Below are positions 1-8,801 of a stretch of 64,000 nt of DNA, in pieces (position 1 is the first letter of the stretch; every line of letters starts with the position of its first letter). The position numbers and the translations under genes were made by a program. Origin of the DNA: Cedecea sp000277545 (lineage in GTDB: Bacteria > Pseudomonadota > Gammaproteobacteria > Enterobacterales > Enterobacteriaceae); assembly GCA_050847315.1 (NCBI GenBank), contig CP193791.1. The stretch is one strand, 5' to 3'. The notes under the pieces are model-generated. The model had not been told where the DNA came from. It ran no database searches and saw nothing but the letters and a program-made list of their open reading frames with translations.

Positions 1-112
1 GAAAGACGACTATTCAGTGCATCATCCTCTGTATCAGTTTAACGATGCCTGTATTTCGGTGGGGGCTACATATTGGGTTCGGTTGAGTGAGGCATTTTTA
101 CGCTGAGAATTT

Positions 113-148
113 CCCCCTGACGCTTTCCTTTGCGGGAGCGTCAGGGGG
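113..148 (-). terminator. Hairpin downstream of ubiK
   Basis: Twelve-base perfect inverted repeat (113-124 against 137-148, arms CCCCCTGACGCT and AGCGTCAGGGGG) with a 12-base loop, just beyond the ubiK stop. The run of T on the ubiK side is weak, so termination strength is uncertain. Bases 1-112 hold nothing I can assign. Confidence 0.6.
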
Positions 149-155
149 CGGAGCG

Positions 156-416
156 TTACTCGGCGTCTTTCGGGGCTTCGCGGTTTTCCAGTTCGGTCAG
201 TCGCTGCTCCAGCAGAGCCAGTTTCTCGCGGGTGCGCAGCAGGACCTGAGTTTGCACGTCAAACTCTTCGCGGCTCACAAGGTCAAGACGGGTTAACTGA
301 GACTGCAGGATCTGGCGTACTTTCTTCTCCACATCATCCCCGAACTCACGAATCCCTTTCGGCATTGACTCATGGACCTGGCGGGCGATTTGTTCAATTT
401 TTTTCGGGTCAATCAT
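156..416 (-). CDS. ubiK: Ubiquinone biosynthesis accessory factor UbiK
   Basis: Predicted 86-residue protein, close to E. coli UbiK (formerly YqiC, BMFP family), a small accessory factor that binds lipid and works with UbiJ in aerobic ubiquinone biosynthesis. The N-terminus begins MIDPKKIEQIARQVHESMP. Residues from about 50 onward (REEFDVQTQVLLRTREKLA) are heptad-patterned and should form the trimeric coiled coil of the family. An upstream in-frame ATG would add a few residues (MEAA), but the MIDPKK start matches the family. It is divergent from ribB and the FMN riboswitch lies between them. The C-terminal tail is shorter than the E. coli one. Confidence 0.93.
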   Translation of the reverse strand: MIDPKKIEQIARQVHESMPKGIREFGDDVEKKVRQILQSQLTRLDLVSREEFDVQTQVLLRTREKLALLEQRLTELENREAPKDAE

Positions 417-540
417 AGCGGCTTCCATTATCTGGCGAGTAATAGGGCTAATTGTAATGCCTGATTGCCAGGGGATAAACTGGAAATGTTGCCTGTGTAA
501 TCGTTGCCCACAAAAATGATTAGCGCTATAGTGAACCTGC

Positions 541-687
541 TTATTCTCAGGGCGGGGCGAAACTCCCCACCGGCGGTAAATCAGCGAACGCTGAAAGCCC
601 GCGAGCGCTTCAGGCTTTGCCTGAAGGTCAGCAGATCCGGTGTAATTCCGGGGCCGACGGTTAAAGTCCGGATGGGAGAGAGTAACG
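541..687 (+). ncRNA. FMN riboswitch (RFN element) of ribB
   Basis: The stretch carries the conserved RFN words in order: CTCAGGGCGGGGCGAAACTC at the start, CCCACCGGCGGTAAAT, a variable stem, CAGATCCGGTG, and CCGACGGTTAAAGTCCGGATG near the 3' end. The terminal pairing of the element closes around 541-550 and 680-687. This class binds flavin mononucleotide and lowers ribB expression when FMN is plentiful; the E. coli counterpart is also known as SroG. About 95 bases separate the element from the ribB start. Confidence 0.95.
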
Positions 688-694
688 ATCACGT

Positions 695-725
695 CAGGCC
701 CTGGCCTGCCCGCGTTATTTTTTTA
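695..725 (+). promoter_or_regulatory. Putative expression-platform hairpin of the ribB leader
   Basis: CAGGCC-CT-GGCCTG (695-708) is a perfect inverted repeat followed after six bases by a T-rich run (715-725). Its position directly after the FMN aptamer fits a conditional terminator or pause site. The gap between stem and T-run makes this tentative. Confidence 0.5.
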
Positions 726-781
726 GCTCCTAAGACTGCCCTGATTCTGGTAACCATAATATTAATGAGGTTTTTATTACC

Positions 782-1435
782 ATGAATCAGACGCTACTTT
801 CTGCATTTGGCACCCCGACTGAGCGCGTTGAGCGTGCTCTTGATGCGCTTCGCGAAGGCCGTGGCGCTATGGTTCTCGACGATGAAAATCGTGAGAACGA
901 AGGCGATATGATCTTCCCGGCTGAAACCATGACCGTGGAGCAAATGGCGCTGACCATTCGCCACGGGAGCGGCATTGTTTGCCTGTGCCTGACCGACGAA
1001 CGCCGTAAACAGCTCGATCTGCCGATGATGGTCGAAAACAACACCAGCGCTTTCGGCACCGGGTTTACCGTGACCATCGAAGCCGCTCACGGCGTGACAA
1101 CCGGCGTTTCCGCAGCCGACCGTCTGACCACCGTTCGTGCAGCTATTGCCGACGGCGCTAAGCCGAGCGACCTGCACCGCCCTGGTCACGTTTTCCCGCT
1201 GCGTGCGCAGCCGGGCGGCGTGTTAACTCGCGGCGGCCACACCGAAGCCACTATCGACCTCGTTTCCCTGGCCGGTTTCAAACCTGCGGGTGTGCTGTGT
1301 GAACTGACCAACGACGACGGCACCATGGCGCGTGCGCCGGAGTGCATCGAGTTTGCCCGCAAACATAATATGGCGGTTGTGACCATCGAAGATTTGGTGG
1401 AATATCGCCAGGCGCAAGCGCGTAAAGCCAGCTAA
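782..1435 (+). CDS. ribB: 3,4-dihydroxy-2-butanone-4-phosphate synthase RibB
   Basis: Predicted 217-residue cytosolic enzyme that converts ribulose 5-phosphate to formate and 3,4-dihydroxy-2-butanone 4-phosphate, the four-carbon precursor of riboflavin. The diagnostic family motif DDENRENEGDMIFPAE lies near residues 33-48 and supplies the acidic metal-binding and catalytic residues. RPGHVFPLRA and GGHTEAT are the later conserved blocks. It has the single-domain length of the enterobacterial enzyme, with no fused GTP cyclohydrolase II. The ATG has a GAGG Shine-Dalgarno some 11 bases upstream. Expression should be set by the FMN riboswitch in the leader. Confidence 0.97.
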   Translation: MNQTLLSAFGTPTERVERALDALREGRGAMVLDDENRENEGDMIFPAETMTVEQMALTIRHGSGIVCLCLTDERRKQLDLPMMVENNTSAFGTGFTVTIEAAHGVTTGVSAADRLTTVRAAIADGAKPSDLHRPGHVFPLRAQPGGVLTRGGHTEATIDLVSLAGFKPAGVLCELTNDDGTMARAPECIEFARKHNMAVVTIEDLVEYRQAQARKAS

Positions 1436-1441
1436 AAAAGT

Positions 1442-1470
1442 AAAGCCCGGTCAGCGCGATCGGGCTTTTG
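1442..1470 (+). terminator. Rho-independent terminator of ribB
   Basis: AAAGCCCG (1442-1449) pairs with CGGGCTTT (1461-1468), followed by further T. It starts six bases after the ribB stop. Confidence 0.85.
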
Positions 1471-1613
1471 TTATTCACTCCCGCCTCGCTGTTTTCGTCT
1501 TTTCAGACCTGTTCAAAATTTCTGATGATCATCATCATGCTTATCTGAGTTCTTCCCACAAAAATTGGGCGTAATCTGTGTGTATTGAATCTTAGCCATT
1601 TAAGGACACCATC

Positions 1614-2402
1614 ATGACAAGCCCACGTATGCCCGCGCTGTTCCTTGGCCACGGTAGCCCGATGAACGTGCTGGAAGATAACCGCTATACCCGCGCCTGG
1701 GCTCAGCTCGGCGAAACGCTGCCGCGGCCAAAAGCGATTGTGGTGGTGTCGGCCCACTGGTTCACCCGTGGAACGGGCGTGACCGCGATGGAAGCGCCGA
1801 AGACGATTCACGACTTTGGTGGTTTTCCTCAGGCGCTGTATGACACGCATTACCCGGCACCTGGCTCGCCTGAGCTGGCGCAGCAGCTGGTTGAATTATT
1901 GGCACCAACGCCGGTGGCGTTAGATAAAGAGGCATGGGGCTTTGACCACGGCTCGTGGGGAGTGCTGATCAAGATGTACCCTAACGCGGATATCCCGATG
2001 GTGCAGCTGAGCATTGACAGCACGAAGCCGGCAGCCTGGCATCTGGAGACTGGCCGCAAACTGGCCACGCTACGTGACCAGGGCATTATGCTGGTGGCGA
2101 GCGGTAACGTGGTGCATAACCTGAGAACTGCGCGCTGGCACGGTGAAAATACACCTTACCCCTGGGCTGAGTCGTTTAACGACTATGTTAAAGCCAACCT
2201 GACCTGGAAGGGGCCTGCGGAGGAGCATCCGCTGGTGAACTATCTCAGTCATGAAGGCGGTTCACTGTCTAACCCGACGGCGGAGCATTTCCTGCCGCTA
2301 CTTTATGTCCTGGGCGCGTGGGACGGCAAAGAGCCGGTGACGATTCCGGTCGACGGCATAGAGATGGGATCGCTAAGTATGCTGTCGGTTGTGGTAGGAT
2401 AA
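1614..2402 (+). CDS. ygiD: 4,5-DOPA dioxygenase extradiol family protein YgiD
   Basis: Predicted 262-residue member of the class III extradiol ring-cleavage dioxygenases (LigB fold), nearly collinear with E. coli YgiD, which has been shown to open DOPA at the 4,5 position. Histidines that would bind the metal are visible in GHGSPMN (about residue 13), VVSAHWFTRG (about 48) and AWGFDHGSWG (about 110). Further conserved blocks are SGNVVHNLR and VNYLSHEGG. The physiological substrate in bacteria is not established. It is monocistronic, with terminators on both sides. A short palindrome GATGATCATC lies about 80 bases upstream of the start. Confidence 0.93.
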   Translation: MTSPRMPALFLGHGSPMNVLEDNRYTRAWAQLGETLPRPKAIVVVSAHWFTRGTGVTAMEAPKTIHDFGGFPQALYDTHYPAPGSPELAQQLVELLAPTPVALDKEAWGFDHGSWGVLIKMYPNADIPMVQLSIDSTKPAAWHLETGRKLATLRDQGIMLVASGNVVHNLRTARWHGENTPYPWAESFNDYVKANLTWKGPAEEHPLVNYLSHEGGSLSNPTAEHFLPLLYVLGAWDGKEPVTIPVDGIEMGSLSMLSVVVG

Positions 2403-2404
2403 AC

Positions 2405-2432
2405 AAAAAAGCGCCCAATGGGCGCTTTTTTA
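2405..2432. terminator. Bidirectional terminator between ygiD and ygiC
   Basis: GCGCCC-AAT-GGGCGC (2411-2425) is flanked by A6 on the left and T6 on the right, so it can stop transcription from both converging genes. Confidence 0.9.
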
Positions 2433-2437
2433 ATGCT

Positions 2438-3598
2438 CTATTCCACAAAGATATGCGGATAGAAACGGGAAAGATCCTGCGTAATAAGCTCGCGATCCTC
2501 ACGAATCCCGATCCCTGCAGGCTGATCGTTAATAAGCCAGCTGCCAATCAGCGTATAGCTGTCGCCGAATTTTGGTAGCGGATAGAACTGCTGGACGATC
2601 ATGCCTTCTTCGCCGTACGGCCCGTCAACGCGCGCGATCTCCTGGCCATTCTCGATGATCTTCACGTTGGCGCCTTCGCGGGAGAAGATTGGCTTCACGA
2701 CGTATTTTTCCATCGGCGGGAAGTTATCTTCGGCGAAATAAGCCGGCAGCAGGTTAGGGTGGCCCGGGAACATCTCCCACAGCATCGGCAGCAGGGCTTT
2801 GTTGGAGATAATGCTTTTCCAGGCTGGCTCCAGCCAGCGCACGCCGGCATCTTCCAGCTTGGTGGAGAACATCTCGCGGAGCATGAATTCCCACGGGTAG
2901 AGCTTGAACAGGTTGCTGATAACCTGATCCTGCAGGTCGGTAAACTGACCTTTTTCGCCGAGGCCAATTTCCTCGATAAACAGGAACTCACTGGCGACGT
3001 CAGATTCGGCGGCGCAGTCCTGCAGATACTGCACGGTGCCGCGATCTTCTACCGTGTCCTGACAGCAGGCAAAGTGCAGCAGATTGAAACCATGCTGCTG
3101 CTTGAGTTCGGCGAAACGTTCGATCAGCTTTTCCTGCAGGCTGTTGAACTGGTCTGCGCCTTCGGGCAGATTGCCCGCCGCCACCTGATCTTCAAGCCAG
3201 ATCCACTGGAAGAAAGCCGCTTCATACAGCGACGTTGGCGTATCGGCATTGTTTTCCAGCAGCTTGGGTTCACCCACGCCATCCCACGCCAGATCCAGGC
3301 GGGAATAAAGGGAGGGCTGCTGGCTGCGCCATGATTGGCGAACAAATTCCCAGGTGTGTTTCGGAATGCGGAAACGGGCCATTAGCTCGTCGCTGGCCAC
3401 CACTTTTTCCACAACCTGCAGACACATTTGATGCAGCTCGGCGGTGACCTCTTCCAGGCGTTCAACCTGAGCCAGCGTGAGCTTGTAATAGGCGTCTTCA
3501 CACCAGTACGGCTCCCCGTACATGGTGTGAAAATTGAAGCCGTATTCCGTGGCTTTTTCGCGCCAGTCCGGGCGTTCAACGAGAGAAACTCTTTCCAT
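2438..3598 (-). CDS. ygiC: Glutathionylspermidine synthase-like ATP-grasp protein YgiC
   Basis: Predicted 386-residue protein similar over its whole length to E. coli YgiC and to the C-terminal synthetase half of Gss (ATP-grasp, peptide-ligase type). It lacks the amidase domain. Conserved family blocks are visible: LDLAWDGVGEPKLLENNADT (about 102-121), FVEPLWK-like WLEPAWKSIISNKALLP (about 255-271), and VKPIFSREGANVKI (about 300-313). True glutathionylspermidine synthesis has not been shown for YgiC, so the substrate is open. It follows ygiB by six bases and is transcribed with it and tolC. A full-length gss lies at 51362, so this genome carries two members of the family. Confidence 0.92.
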   Translation of the reverse strand: MERVSLVERPDWREKATEYGFNFHTMYGEPYWCEDAYYKLTLAQVERLEEVTAELHQMCLQVVEKVVASDELMARFRIPKHTWEFVRQSWRSQQPSLYSRLDLAWDGVGEPKLLENNADTPTSLYEAAFFQWIWLEDQVAAGNLPEGADQFNSLQEKLIERFAELKQQHGFNLLHFACCQDTVEDRGTVQYLQDCAAESDVASEFLFIEEIGLGEKGQFTDLQDQVISNLFKLYPWEFMLREMFSTKLEDAGVRWLEPAWKSIISNKALLPMLWEMFPGHPNLLPAYFAEDNFPPMEKYVVKPIFSREGANVKIIENGQEIARVDGPYGEEGMIVQQFYPLPKFGDSYTLIGSWLINDQPAGIGIREDRELITQDLSRFYPHIFVE

Positions 3599-3604
3599 GA
3601 TTTA

Positions 3605-4282
3605 TCAGCCGCCCATCGAACGGCTGCTGCCGGAGGTGGCGCTGCTGCGCTGCATGGTGGATTGCTTGGCCACTGACTCACCAAAGCCGCCGCGAGTCAC
3701 CGTTGAGGTGGTCGCAGGTTTTGGTGCCATCGCACTTTTCGGAACGGTTGTCGTCCGGCCTGGGGTGGCCGCGCCGTAGCTTTTACCGCTGGCATCGGCG
3801 TACTTGCCGTAAGCCGGGCTGGCCGGGTTTTTTGAGGTAAACAGCGGCTGCTGCGCAAAGCCCGCGCCGCCGCCCATCAGACGGCCCATCATGTAGCCCG
3901 CCATCAGCGGCATCCAGAAGCTGCCGCTTTGCTGCGGTTGAGCCTGAGCCTGGCTTTCGCCGGCAAGGCTTGCCTGAGCAGGGGCTGGCTGGCACTGGCC
4001 TTCGCCAAACTCGGCCACGCAGGCTTCACGGGAAGCGTACTTCGGTGCCGTGCGCTCGGCTTCTTTCAGAGCGTTATTATAGGCGGTGGTACATTCCGCG
4101 CTTTTGCTCGGGTTTGCCTGCGAGCAGTCGTCCGCGTTTTGGTACATTGAGACGGTTTCGTCGCTTTGTTCACAGCCGGCCAGCATAAAGACGGCGGTGA
4201 CCGCCAACGCCACCGGCGTTAAATGGCGTGCGTTCCAGCTTTTGCGGAACGATGAATGATTTATATTTTTTGTCCGTTTCAT
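3605..4282 (-). CDS. ygiB: DUF1190 family lipoprotein-like protein YgiB
   Basis: Predicted 225-residue protein. A basic N-terminus is followed by a hydrophobic stretch (about 21-36, TPVALAVTAVFMLAGC) ending in a lipobox LAGC, so it is probably an exported lipoprotein with lipidation at about Cys37. The middle contains a cysteine-bearing segment (DDCSQANPSKSAECTTAY, REACVAEFGEGQC). The second half is low complexity, rich in Gly, Ser, Ala and Thr, with MAGYMMGRLMGGG. This matches E. coli YgiB, of unknown function. An AGGA Shine-Dalgarno sits eight bases before the ATG. It lies between tolC and ygiC in the conserved tolC-ygiBC arrangement, suggesting an envelope role. Confidence 0.9.
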   Translation of the reverse strand: MKRTKNINHSSFRKSWNARHLTPVALAVTAVFMLAGCEQSDETVSMYQNADDCSQANPSKSAECTTAYNNALKEAERTAPKYASREACVAEFGEGQCQPAPAQASLAGESQAQAQPQQSGSFWMPLMAGYMMGRLMGGGAGFAQQPLFTSKNPASPAYGKYADASGKSYGAATPGRTTTVPKSAMAPKPATTSTVTRGGFGESVAKQSTMQRSSATSGSSRSMGG

Positions 4283-4403
4283 TTAATCAGTCCTGAGCCC
4301 AGTAGGTTTGGTGCTAAGGATAGGGGATGAGCGGTTGAAATTGAAGCGATGTTGGCCTGTTGGCAGGAGATCTTTACGTTGCCTTACGTTCAAACGCGAG
4401 ACA

Positions 4404-4434
4404 GAAAAAAAGGGGCGTAAAAATACGCCCCTTT
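4404..4434 (-). terminator. Terminator or attenuator downstream of tolC
   Basis: Stem GGGGCGTA (4412-4419) with TACGCCCC (4424-4431), extended by A/T pairs. On the minus strand it is followed by T7 (complement of 4404-4411). It lies between tolC and ygiB, so ygiBC expression needs read-through or another promoter. Confidence 0.85.
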
Positions 4435-4451
4435 CGTTGGCATTCCGGCGA

Positions 4452-5936
4452 TTAATTAGCGAATGGGTTCGCTTTTTTCCCGCTGGTGGCCGCAGCCGGA
4501 GTGGCATGAGTTGCCTTAGTGGAAGCCGTCGCTGGCGCGGTGTTGTAACCGTCAGCGCGGGCATCCTGCTCTGGGGTTTCCGGCGCAACGCTGTCCGCAG
4601 AGGTTGAAACCGGTTTGCCCAGCGTATTGTTCAGCGCAATCAGATCTTGCTCGTTCAACGTACCCAACGCTGATTTAATATTCAGCTGGTTAATCAGGTA
4701 GTTATAACGTGCGCTGGAGAGTTGCTGTTTGGCGTTATACAGCGTGGTGGTCGCATCCAGCACGTCAACGATAGTACGGGTACCCACCGAGTAACCGGCT
4801 TCCATCGCATCCAGGGAGCTTTGCGCAGACACCACGGCCTGTTTGTAAGCGTTGATGGTGCTGATAGAGGCGTTCACGTTATTAAAGGAAGAACGCACGG
4901 TCTGTACCACGCTGCGGTGCGCGCTTTCCAGCTGCTCGCTGGCACCCACAAAGTTGTACTGAGCCTGTTTAACCTGAGAGTTAACCTGGCCACCCTGGTA
5001 CAGCGGCAGGGAGAAGCTCAGGCCAACCTGGTTCTGCCCTTTATAGCTGTTGTCATACTGCGAATTGCCGGAAGTTTTAGAACCATTGTAGCTGTTGTTA
5101 GTGACGCCGCTGGATGCGTTCAGGCTCAGCGTCGGCAGATGACCATCTTCAGCCAGGCGAATTTGTTCGCGCGCCAGATCCTGGCTCAGGCGAGCCTGAA
5201 GCAGGCTAAGGTTGCGTTTTTCAGCATCTTTTAGCAGGTTGTTGACCGCATCTGGCTTGCTGGTTTTGAAACCGTCTACGTTCAGAGAAGCCAGGCTCAG
5301 ATAGTCGTTCCCGGTGACCTGACGCAGTGATTCCACCGCGTTGTCCAGGTTATTACGGGCGGTGACTTCATTCGCCAGCACGGTGTCGTACTGCGCGCGG
5401 GCGTTCTGCACGTCAGTGATGGCGACCAGGCCTACGTTAAAGCGCTGAGTGGTTTGATCCAACTGGCGGTAAATGGCCTGTTTCTGCGCTTCAGTATAGG
5501 AAAGCGCGTCAATGGCGCTCAGCACGTTGAAATAGGCTGTGGCCGTGTTCAGGATCAGAGACTGCTGATCGGTCTGGAAGCTGACGTCCTGAATCCCCGC
5601 GGTTTTTTCCTGCAGGCTCAGTGCGCGCCATTTCGACATATCAAAAATGGTTTGCGTCAGCTGTAACGTTGCGCTGGTCGTGTTGGAGTTAATACCGTTA
5701 GAGTCGCGGAAACCGTTACCGTAGGTGTAATCTGCACCCAGGCCCAGCTGTGGCAGTAATGGGCTGCGTGCTTCATTAATTTTTTCGAATGCGGCGTCAC
5801 GGTCAGCAGCGGATTTACGCAGGTCCGGGTTGCTGGTGCGCGCCTGTTGATAAACCTGCAGCAGGTTTTCTGCCTGGCTCATGGCGCTGAAACCCGTTAG
5901 GCTCAGACCGATAAGAATGGGGAGCAGTTTCTTCAT
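4452..5936 (-). CDS. tolC: Outer membrane efflux channel TolC
   Basis: Predicted 494-residue protein with a 22-residue signal peptide (MKKLLPILIGLSLTGFSAMS then AQA|ENL). The mature part is the duplicated outer-membrane efflux protein fold: two repeats of beta-strand and long coiled-coil helices forming a trimeric tunnel. It closely follows E. coli TolC (DMSKWRAL, RFNVGLVAITDVQNARAQYD, GYSVGTRTIVDVLDATTTLY). TolC is the outer-membrane exit for AcrAB-type pumps and type I secretion. The start was chosen at MKKLLP because AAGGA lies at proper spacing; an ATG two codons upstream is less well placed. The last 50 or so residues (Ala/Thr/Pro-rich) differ from E. coli, as is usual for this tail. Confidence 0.97.
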   Translation of the reverse strand: MKKLLPILIGLSLTGFSAMSQAENLLQVYQQARTSNPDLRKSAADRDAAFEKINEARSPLLPQLGLGADYTYGNGFRDSNGINSNTTSATLQLTQTIFDMSKWRALSLQEKTAGIQDVSFQTDQQSLILNTATAYFNVLSAIDALSYTEAQKQAIYRQLDQTTQRFNVGLVAITDVQNARAQYDTVLANEVTARNNLDNAVESLRQVTGNDYLSLASLNVDGFKTSKPDAVNNLLKDAEKRNLSLLQARLSQDLAREQIRLAEDGHLPTLSLNASSGVTNNSYNGSKTSGNSQYDNSYKGQNQVGLSFSLPLYQGGQVNSQVKQAQYNFVGASEQLESAHRSVVQTVRSSFNNVNASISTINAYKQAVVSAQSSLDAMEAGYSVGTRTIVDVLDATTTLYNAKQQLSSARYNYLINQLNIKSALGTLNEQDLIALNNTLGKPVSTSADSVAPETPEQDARADGYNTAPATASTKATHATPAAATSGKKANPFAN

Positions 5937-6148
5937 TTGCATTCCTTGTTGTGAAGCAGAATTATTTTGTTTAACGCCGACAGGAGTCAAAGATGATCGC
6001 CGATTCTACAGATTCCGTCAGCCGGGCAGGTTGGCGTAAAGTGCCATCTACCTTAATTTTCACCAATCTACCACATCAAAATTGAAAGGGCAGTTACGCA
6101 GGGTTGAAATCGCCCGGCCAGCGCCCATTTGTCATCAGGACATCATCT

Positions 6149-6781
6149 ATGAACAAGTCAGAAAAGCTAGAGGCTACTTTCGCCAAAAAGGATGTAGAAA
6201 TTATTGCACGGGAAACGCTTTATCGTGGCTTTTTTTCACTCGATCTTTATCGTTTTCGTCATCGTTTATTCAACGGCGAAATGAGTGGCGAAGTCAGGCG
6301 CGAAATTTTTGAACGCGGTCACGCTGCGGTGCTGCTACCCTATGACCCTGTGCGTGATGAAGTCGTGCTGATAGAGCAGATTCGTATCGCGGCCTGGGAC
6401 ACCAGCGAAACTCCATGGCTGTTAGAAATGATCGCCGGCATGATTGAAGAGGGCGAAAGCGTAGAAGATGTTGCGCGTCGTGAAGCCGTAGAAGAAGCTG
6501 GCCTTGCTGTGGGCCGAACCAAACCGGTTCTGAGCTATTTAGCCAGCCCCGGCGGCACCAGCGAAAGGTTGTCTATTTTAGTCGGAGAAGTGGATGCCAC
6601 TCAGGCCAAAGGTATTCATGGCCTGGTGGAAGAAAACGAAGATATTCGTGTTCATGTGGTGAGCCGGGAGCAGGCTTACCAGTGTGTCGAAGAGGGGAGC
6701 ATCGACAACGCGGCGACGGTCATCGCTTTGCAATGGCTGCAGCTGCATTATGAGCAACTAAGAAAAGAGTGGAATCACTGA
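6149..6781 (+). CDS. nudF: ADP-ribose pyrophosphatase NudF
   Basis: Predicted 210-residue Nudix hydrolase that splits ADP-ribose into AMP and ribose 5-phosphate. The Nudix box GX5EX7REUXEEXGU is visible as GMIEEGESVEDVARREAVEEAG around residues 97-118, with the metal-binding REAVEEAG. A downstream proline-containing block (SPGGTSERL) matches the ADP-ribose subfamily. The start is set at MNKSEK, which gives the usual length and a CAGGA eight bases upstream; an earlier ATG would add 15 unrelated residues. It is divergent from tolC and leads the nudF-yqiB-cpdA-yqiA-parE group. Confidence 0.95.
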   Translation: MNKSEKLEATFAKKDVEIIARETLYRGFFSLDLYRFRHRLFNGEMSGEVRREIFERGHAAVLLPYDPVRDEVVLIEQIRIAAWDTSETPWLLEMIAGMIEEGESVEDVARREAVEEAGLAVGRTKPVLSYLASPGGTSERLSILVGEVDATQAKGIHGLVEENEDIRVHVVSREQAYQCVEEGSIDNAATVIALQWLQLHYEQLRKEWNH

Positions 6782-6783
6782 TT

Positions 6784-7209
6784 ATGAAGCGCTATACCCC
6801 TGACTTCCCCGAAATGATGCGTTTGTGCGAAACCAACTTCGCGCAGCTGCGCCGTCTGTTGCCGAAAAATGATGCAGCGGGCGAAACGGTAACCTATCAG
6901 GTTAATAGCGCCAGATATCGATTAACTATTTCAGAATCAACACGTTATACCACCCTGGTGGAAATAGAACAAACGCACCCCTCGGTGAGTTACTGGAGCC
7001 TGCCGTCAATGTCGGTCAGGCTGTATCACGACGCGATGGTCGCGGAAGTGTGTTCAAGCCAGCAGATCTTTCGCTTCAAAGCGCGATATGATTATCCGAA
7101 TAAAAAGTTGCATCAACGCGACGAAAAGCATCAAATTAACCAGTTTCTTGCTGATTGGCTGCGCTACTGTTTAGCGCATGGAGCAATGGCCGTGCCTGTG
7201 TATACCTAG
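6784..7209 (+). CDS. yqiB: DUF1249 family protein YqiB
   Basis: Predicted 141-residue cytosolic protein nearly identical in pattern to E. coli YqiB (MKRYTPDFPEMMRLCE at the start, FRFKARYDYPNKKLHQRDE and HQINQFLADWLRYCL near the end). No catalytic motif is recognisable and its function is unknown. The ATG lies two bases after the nudF stop. An alternative in-frame start inside nudF would add five residues and is less likely. Its fixed position between nudF and cpdA across enterobacteria suggests co-transcription. Confidence 0.92.
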   Translation: MKRYTPDFPEMMRLCETNFAQLRRLLPKNDAAGETVTYQVNSARYRLTISESTRYTTLVEIEQTHPSVSYWSLPSMSVRLYHDAMVAEVCSSQQIFRFKARYDYPNKKLHQRDEKHQINQFLADWLRYCLAHGAMAVPVYT

Positions 7210-7353
7210 TTTTTTTAGGGTTGAGGACGGTTAACGGCACAACGCCCTGAATAATGGATGGTATTGATACCCTGAATGAATCGAGCTGCCGCCTGGATAT
7301 CAGCAGCTTAAGTGTGGTGGGTAGTAAGTGTGCGTGAAACCTAAGGACACCAT

Positions 7354-8181
7354 TTGGAAAGCCTGTTAACCCTTCCTGTGGCCGATGGAGGCCGAATCAG
7401 GATATTGCAAATAACCGATACCCATTTGTTCGCTGGAAAGAACGAAACGCTGCTCGGGATTAATACCTGGAAGAGCTATCAGGCGGTGCTGACCGCTATT
7501 CTGGCCGAACAGCGTGCCTGCGACTTACTGGTGGCAACCGGGGATTTGGCCCAGGATCACAGCGTGGAGGCTTATCAGCACTTTGCTGAAGGAGTCTCCC
7601 GCATTTCTGCGCCTTGCGTTTGGCTGCCGGGTAACCACGATTTTCAGCCTGCAATGTTTAACGCTCTGCAGGAAGCGGGTATTTCCCCGGCCAAGCGCGT
7701 TTATATCGGCGATCGCTGGCAAATCTTGCTGCTGGACAGCCAGGTCTTTGGCGTTCCCCACGGTGAACTGAGCGACTATCAGCTGGAATGGCTTGAGCGT
7801 CAGCTGGCTGCGGCTCCAGAGCGTCACACCCTACTTTTGCTGCATCATCATCCTCTTCCTGCCGGCTGCAGCTGGCTGGATCAGCACAGCCTGCGCAATG
7901 CTGCCGCACTGGATGCCGTGCTTAAGCCCTGGCCGCAGGTGAAAACGCTGCTTTGTGGGCACATTCATCAGGAACTGGATCTCGACTGGAACGGCCGCAG
8001 AATGCTGGCCACGCCTTCGACATGCGTCCAGTTCAAACCCCACTGCGCCAATTTCACGCTCGACACCATTGAGCCGGGGTGGCGCTGGCTCGATCTTTAT
8101 CCTGACGGCAGCCTGACGACGGAAGTTTGCCGTTTGCAAAGCGGTAAATTCAGCCCTGATACGGCTTCTGAGGGTTATTAA
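7354..8181 (+). CDS. cpdA: 3',5'-cyclic-AMP phosphodiesterase CpdA
   Basis: Predicted 275-residue class III cyclic nucleotide phosphodiesterase that hydrolyses cAMP to AMP and so damps CRP signalling. All metallophosphatase motifs are present: DTHL (about residue 23), GDLAQD (about 64), GNHDF (about 94), LLLHHHP (about 160) and CGHIHQE (about 202). Translation starts at TTG, supported by AAGGA six bases before it and by the family N-terminus MESLLTLP. The 140 bases before it hold no gene. The stop overlaps the yqiA start (TAATG), so the two are translationally coupled. Confidence 0.96.
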   Translation: MESLLTLPVADGGRIRILQITDTHLFAGKNETLLGINTWKSYQAVLTAILAEQRACDLLVATGDLAQDHSVEAYQHFAEGVSRISAPCVWLPGNHDFQPAMFNALQEAGISPAKRVYIGDRWQILLLDSQVFGVPHGELSDYQLEWLERQLAAAPERHTLLLLHHHPLPAGCSWLDQHSLRNAAALDAVLKPWPQVKTLLCGHIHQELDLDWNGRRMLATPSTCVQFKPHCANFTLDTIEPGWRWLDLYPDGSLTTEVCRLQSGKFSPDTASEGY

Positions 8182-8756
8182 TGCCTGCGTTACTGTATCT
8201 GCACGGGTTTAATAGCTCCCCGGCCTCCGCAAAAGCGACCCGTTTTAAGGCGTGGTTGGCTCAGCATCATCCTGAAATTGAGATGATTGTGCCTCAGTTA
8301 CCGCCTTATCCGGCAGAGGCTTCCGAACTGCTAGAGTCGCTGGTGCTCAAACGTGGAGGAGAGCCACTGGGCATTGTGGGGTCTTCCCTCGGCGGTTATT
8401 ACGCGACCTGGCTTTCGCAGTGCTTTACGCTGCCTGCGGTGGTGGTTAACCCGGCGGTTCGCCCTTTTGAGCTGCTTGTGGGTTACCTTGGTAAAAACGA
8501 GAACCCCTACACCGGGCAGCAATATGTGCTAGAGTCACGCCATATTTACGATCTGAAAGTCATGCAGATTGACCCGTTGGAAGCGCCAGACCTGATTTGG
8601 CTGCTGCAACAAACGGGCGATGAGGTGCTTGATTACCGCCAGGCCGTAGCCTACTACGCGCTCTGCCGCCAGACGGTGAAACCCGGTGGCAATCATGCCT
8701 TCACGGGCTTCGAAGATTATTTCACACAGATTGTCGACTTCCTCGGCTTGCGCTGA
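8181..8756 (+). CDS. yqiA: Esterase YqiA
   Basis: Predicted 191-residue alpha/beta hydrolase of the UPF0227 family. The start LLYLHGFNSSPASAK gives the oxyanion-side HGF motif. GSSLGGYYATWL (around residues 72-83) contains the nucleophile Ser in GxSxGG. DEVLDYR and GGNHAF near the end supply the acid and the catalytic His. E. coli YqiA has palmitoyl-CoA and p-nitrophenyl ester hydrolase activity in vitro; the native substrate is unknown. It overlaps cpdA by one base and is followed 45 bases later by parE. Confidence 0.94.
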   Translation: MPALLYLHGFNSSPASAKATRFKAWLAQHHPEIEMIVPQLPPYPAEASELLESLVLKRGGEPLGIVGSSLGGYYATWLSQCFTLPAVVVNPAVRPFELLVGYLGKNENPYTGQQYVLESRHIYDLKVMQIDPLEAPDLIWLLQQTGDEVLDYRQAVAYYALCRQTVKPGGNHAFTGFEDYFTQIVDFLGLR

Positions 8757-8801
8757 GGCCTGACGGCCGATTTCCTGTTTCGCTATCTGAATGAATAAAC
8801 C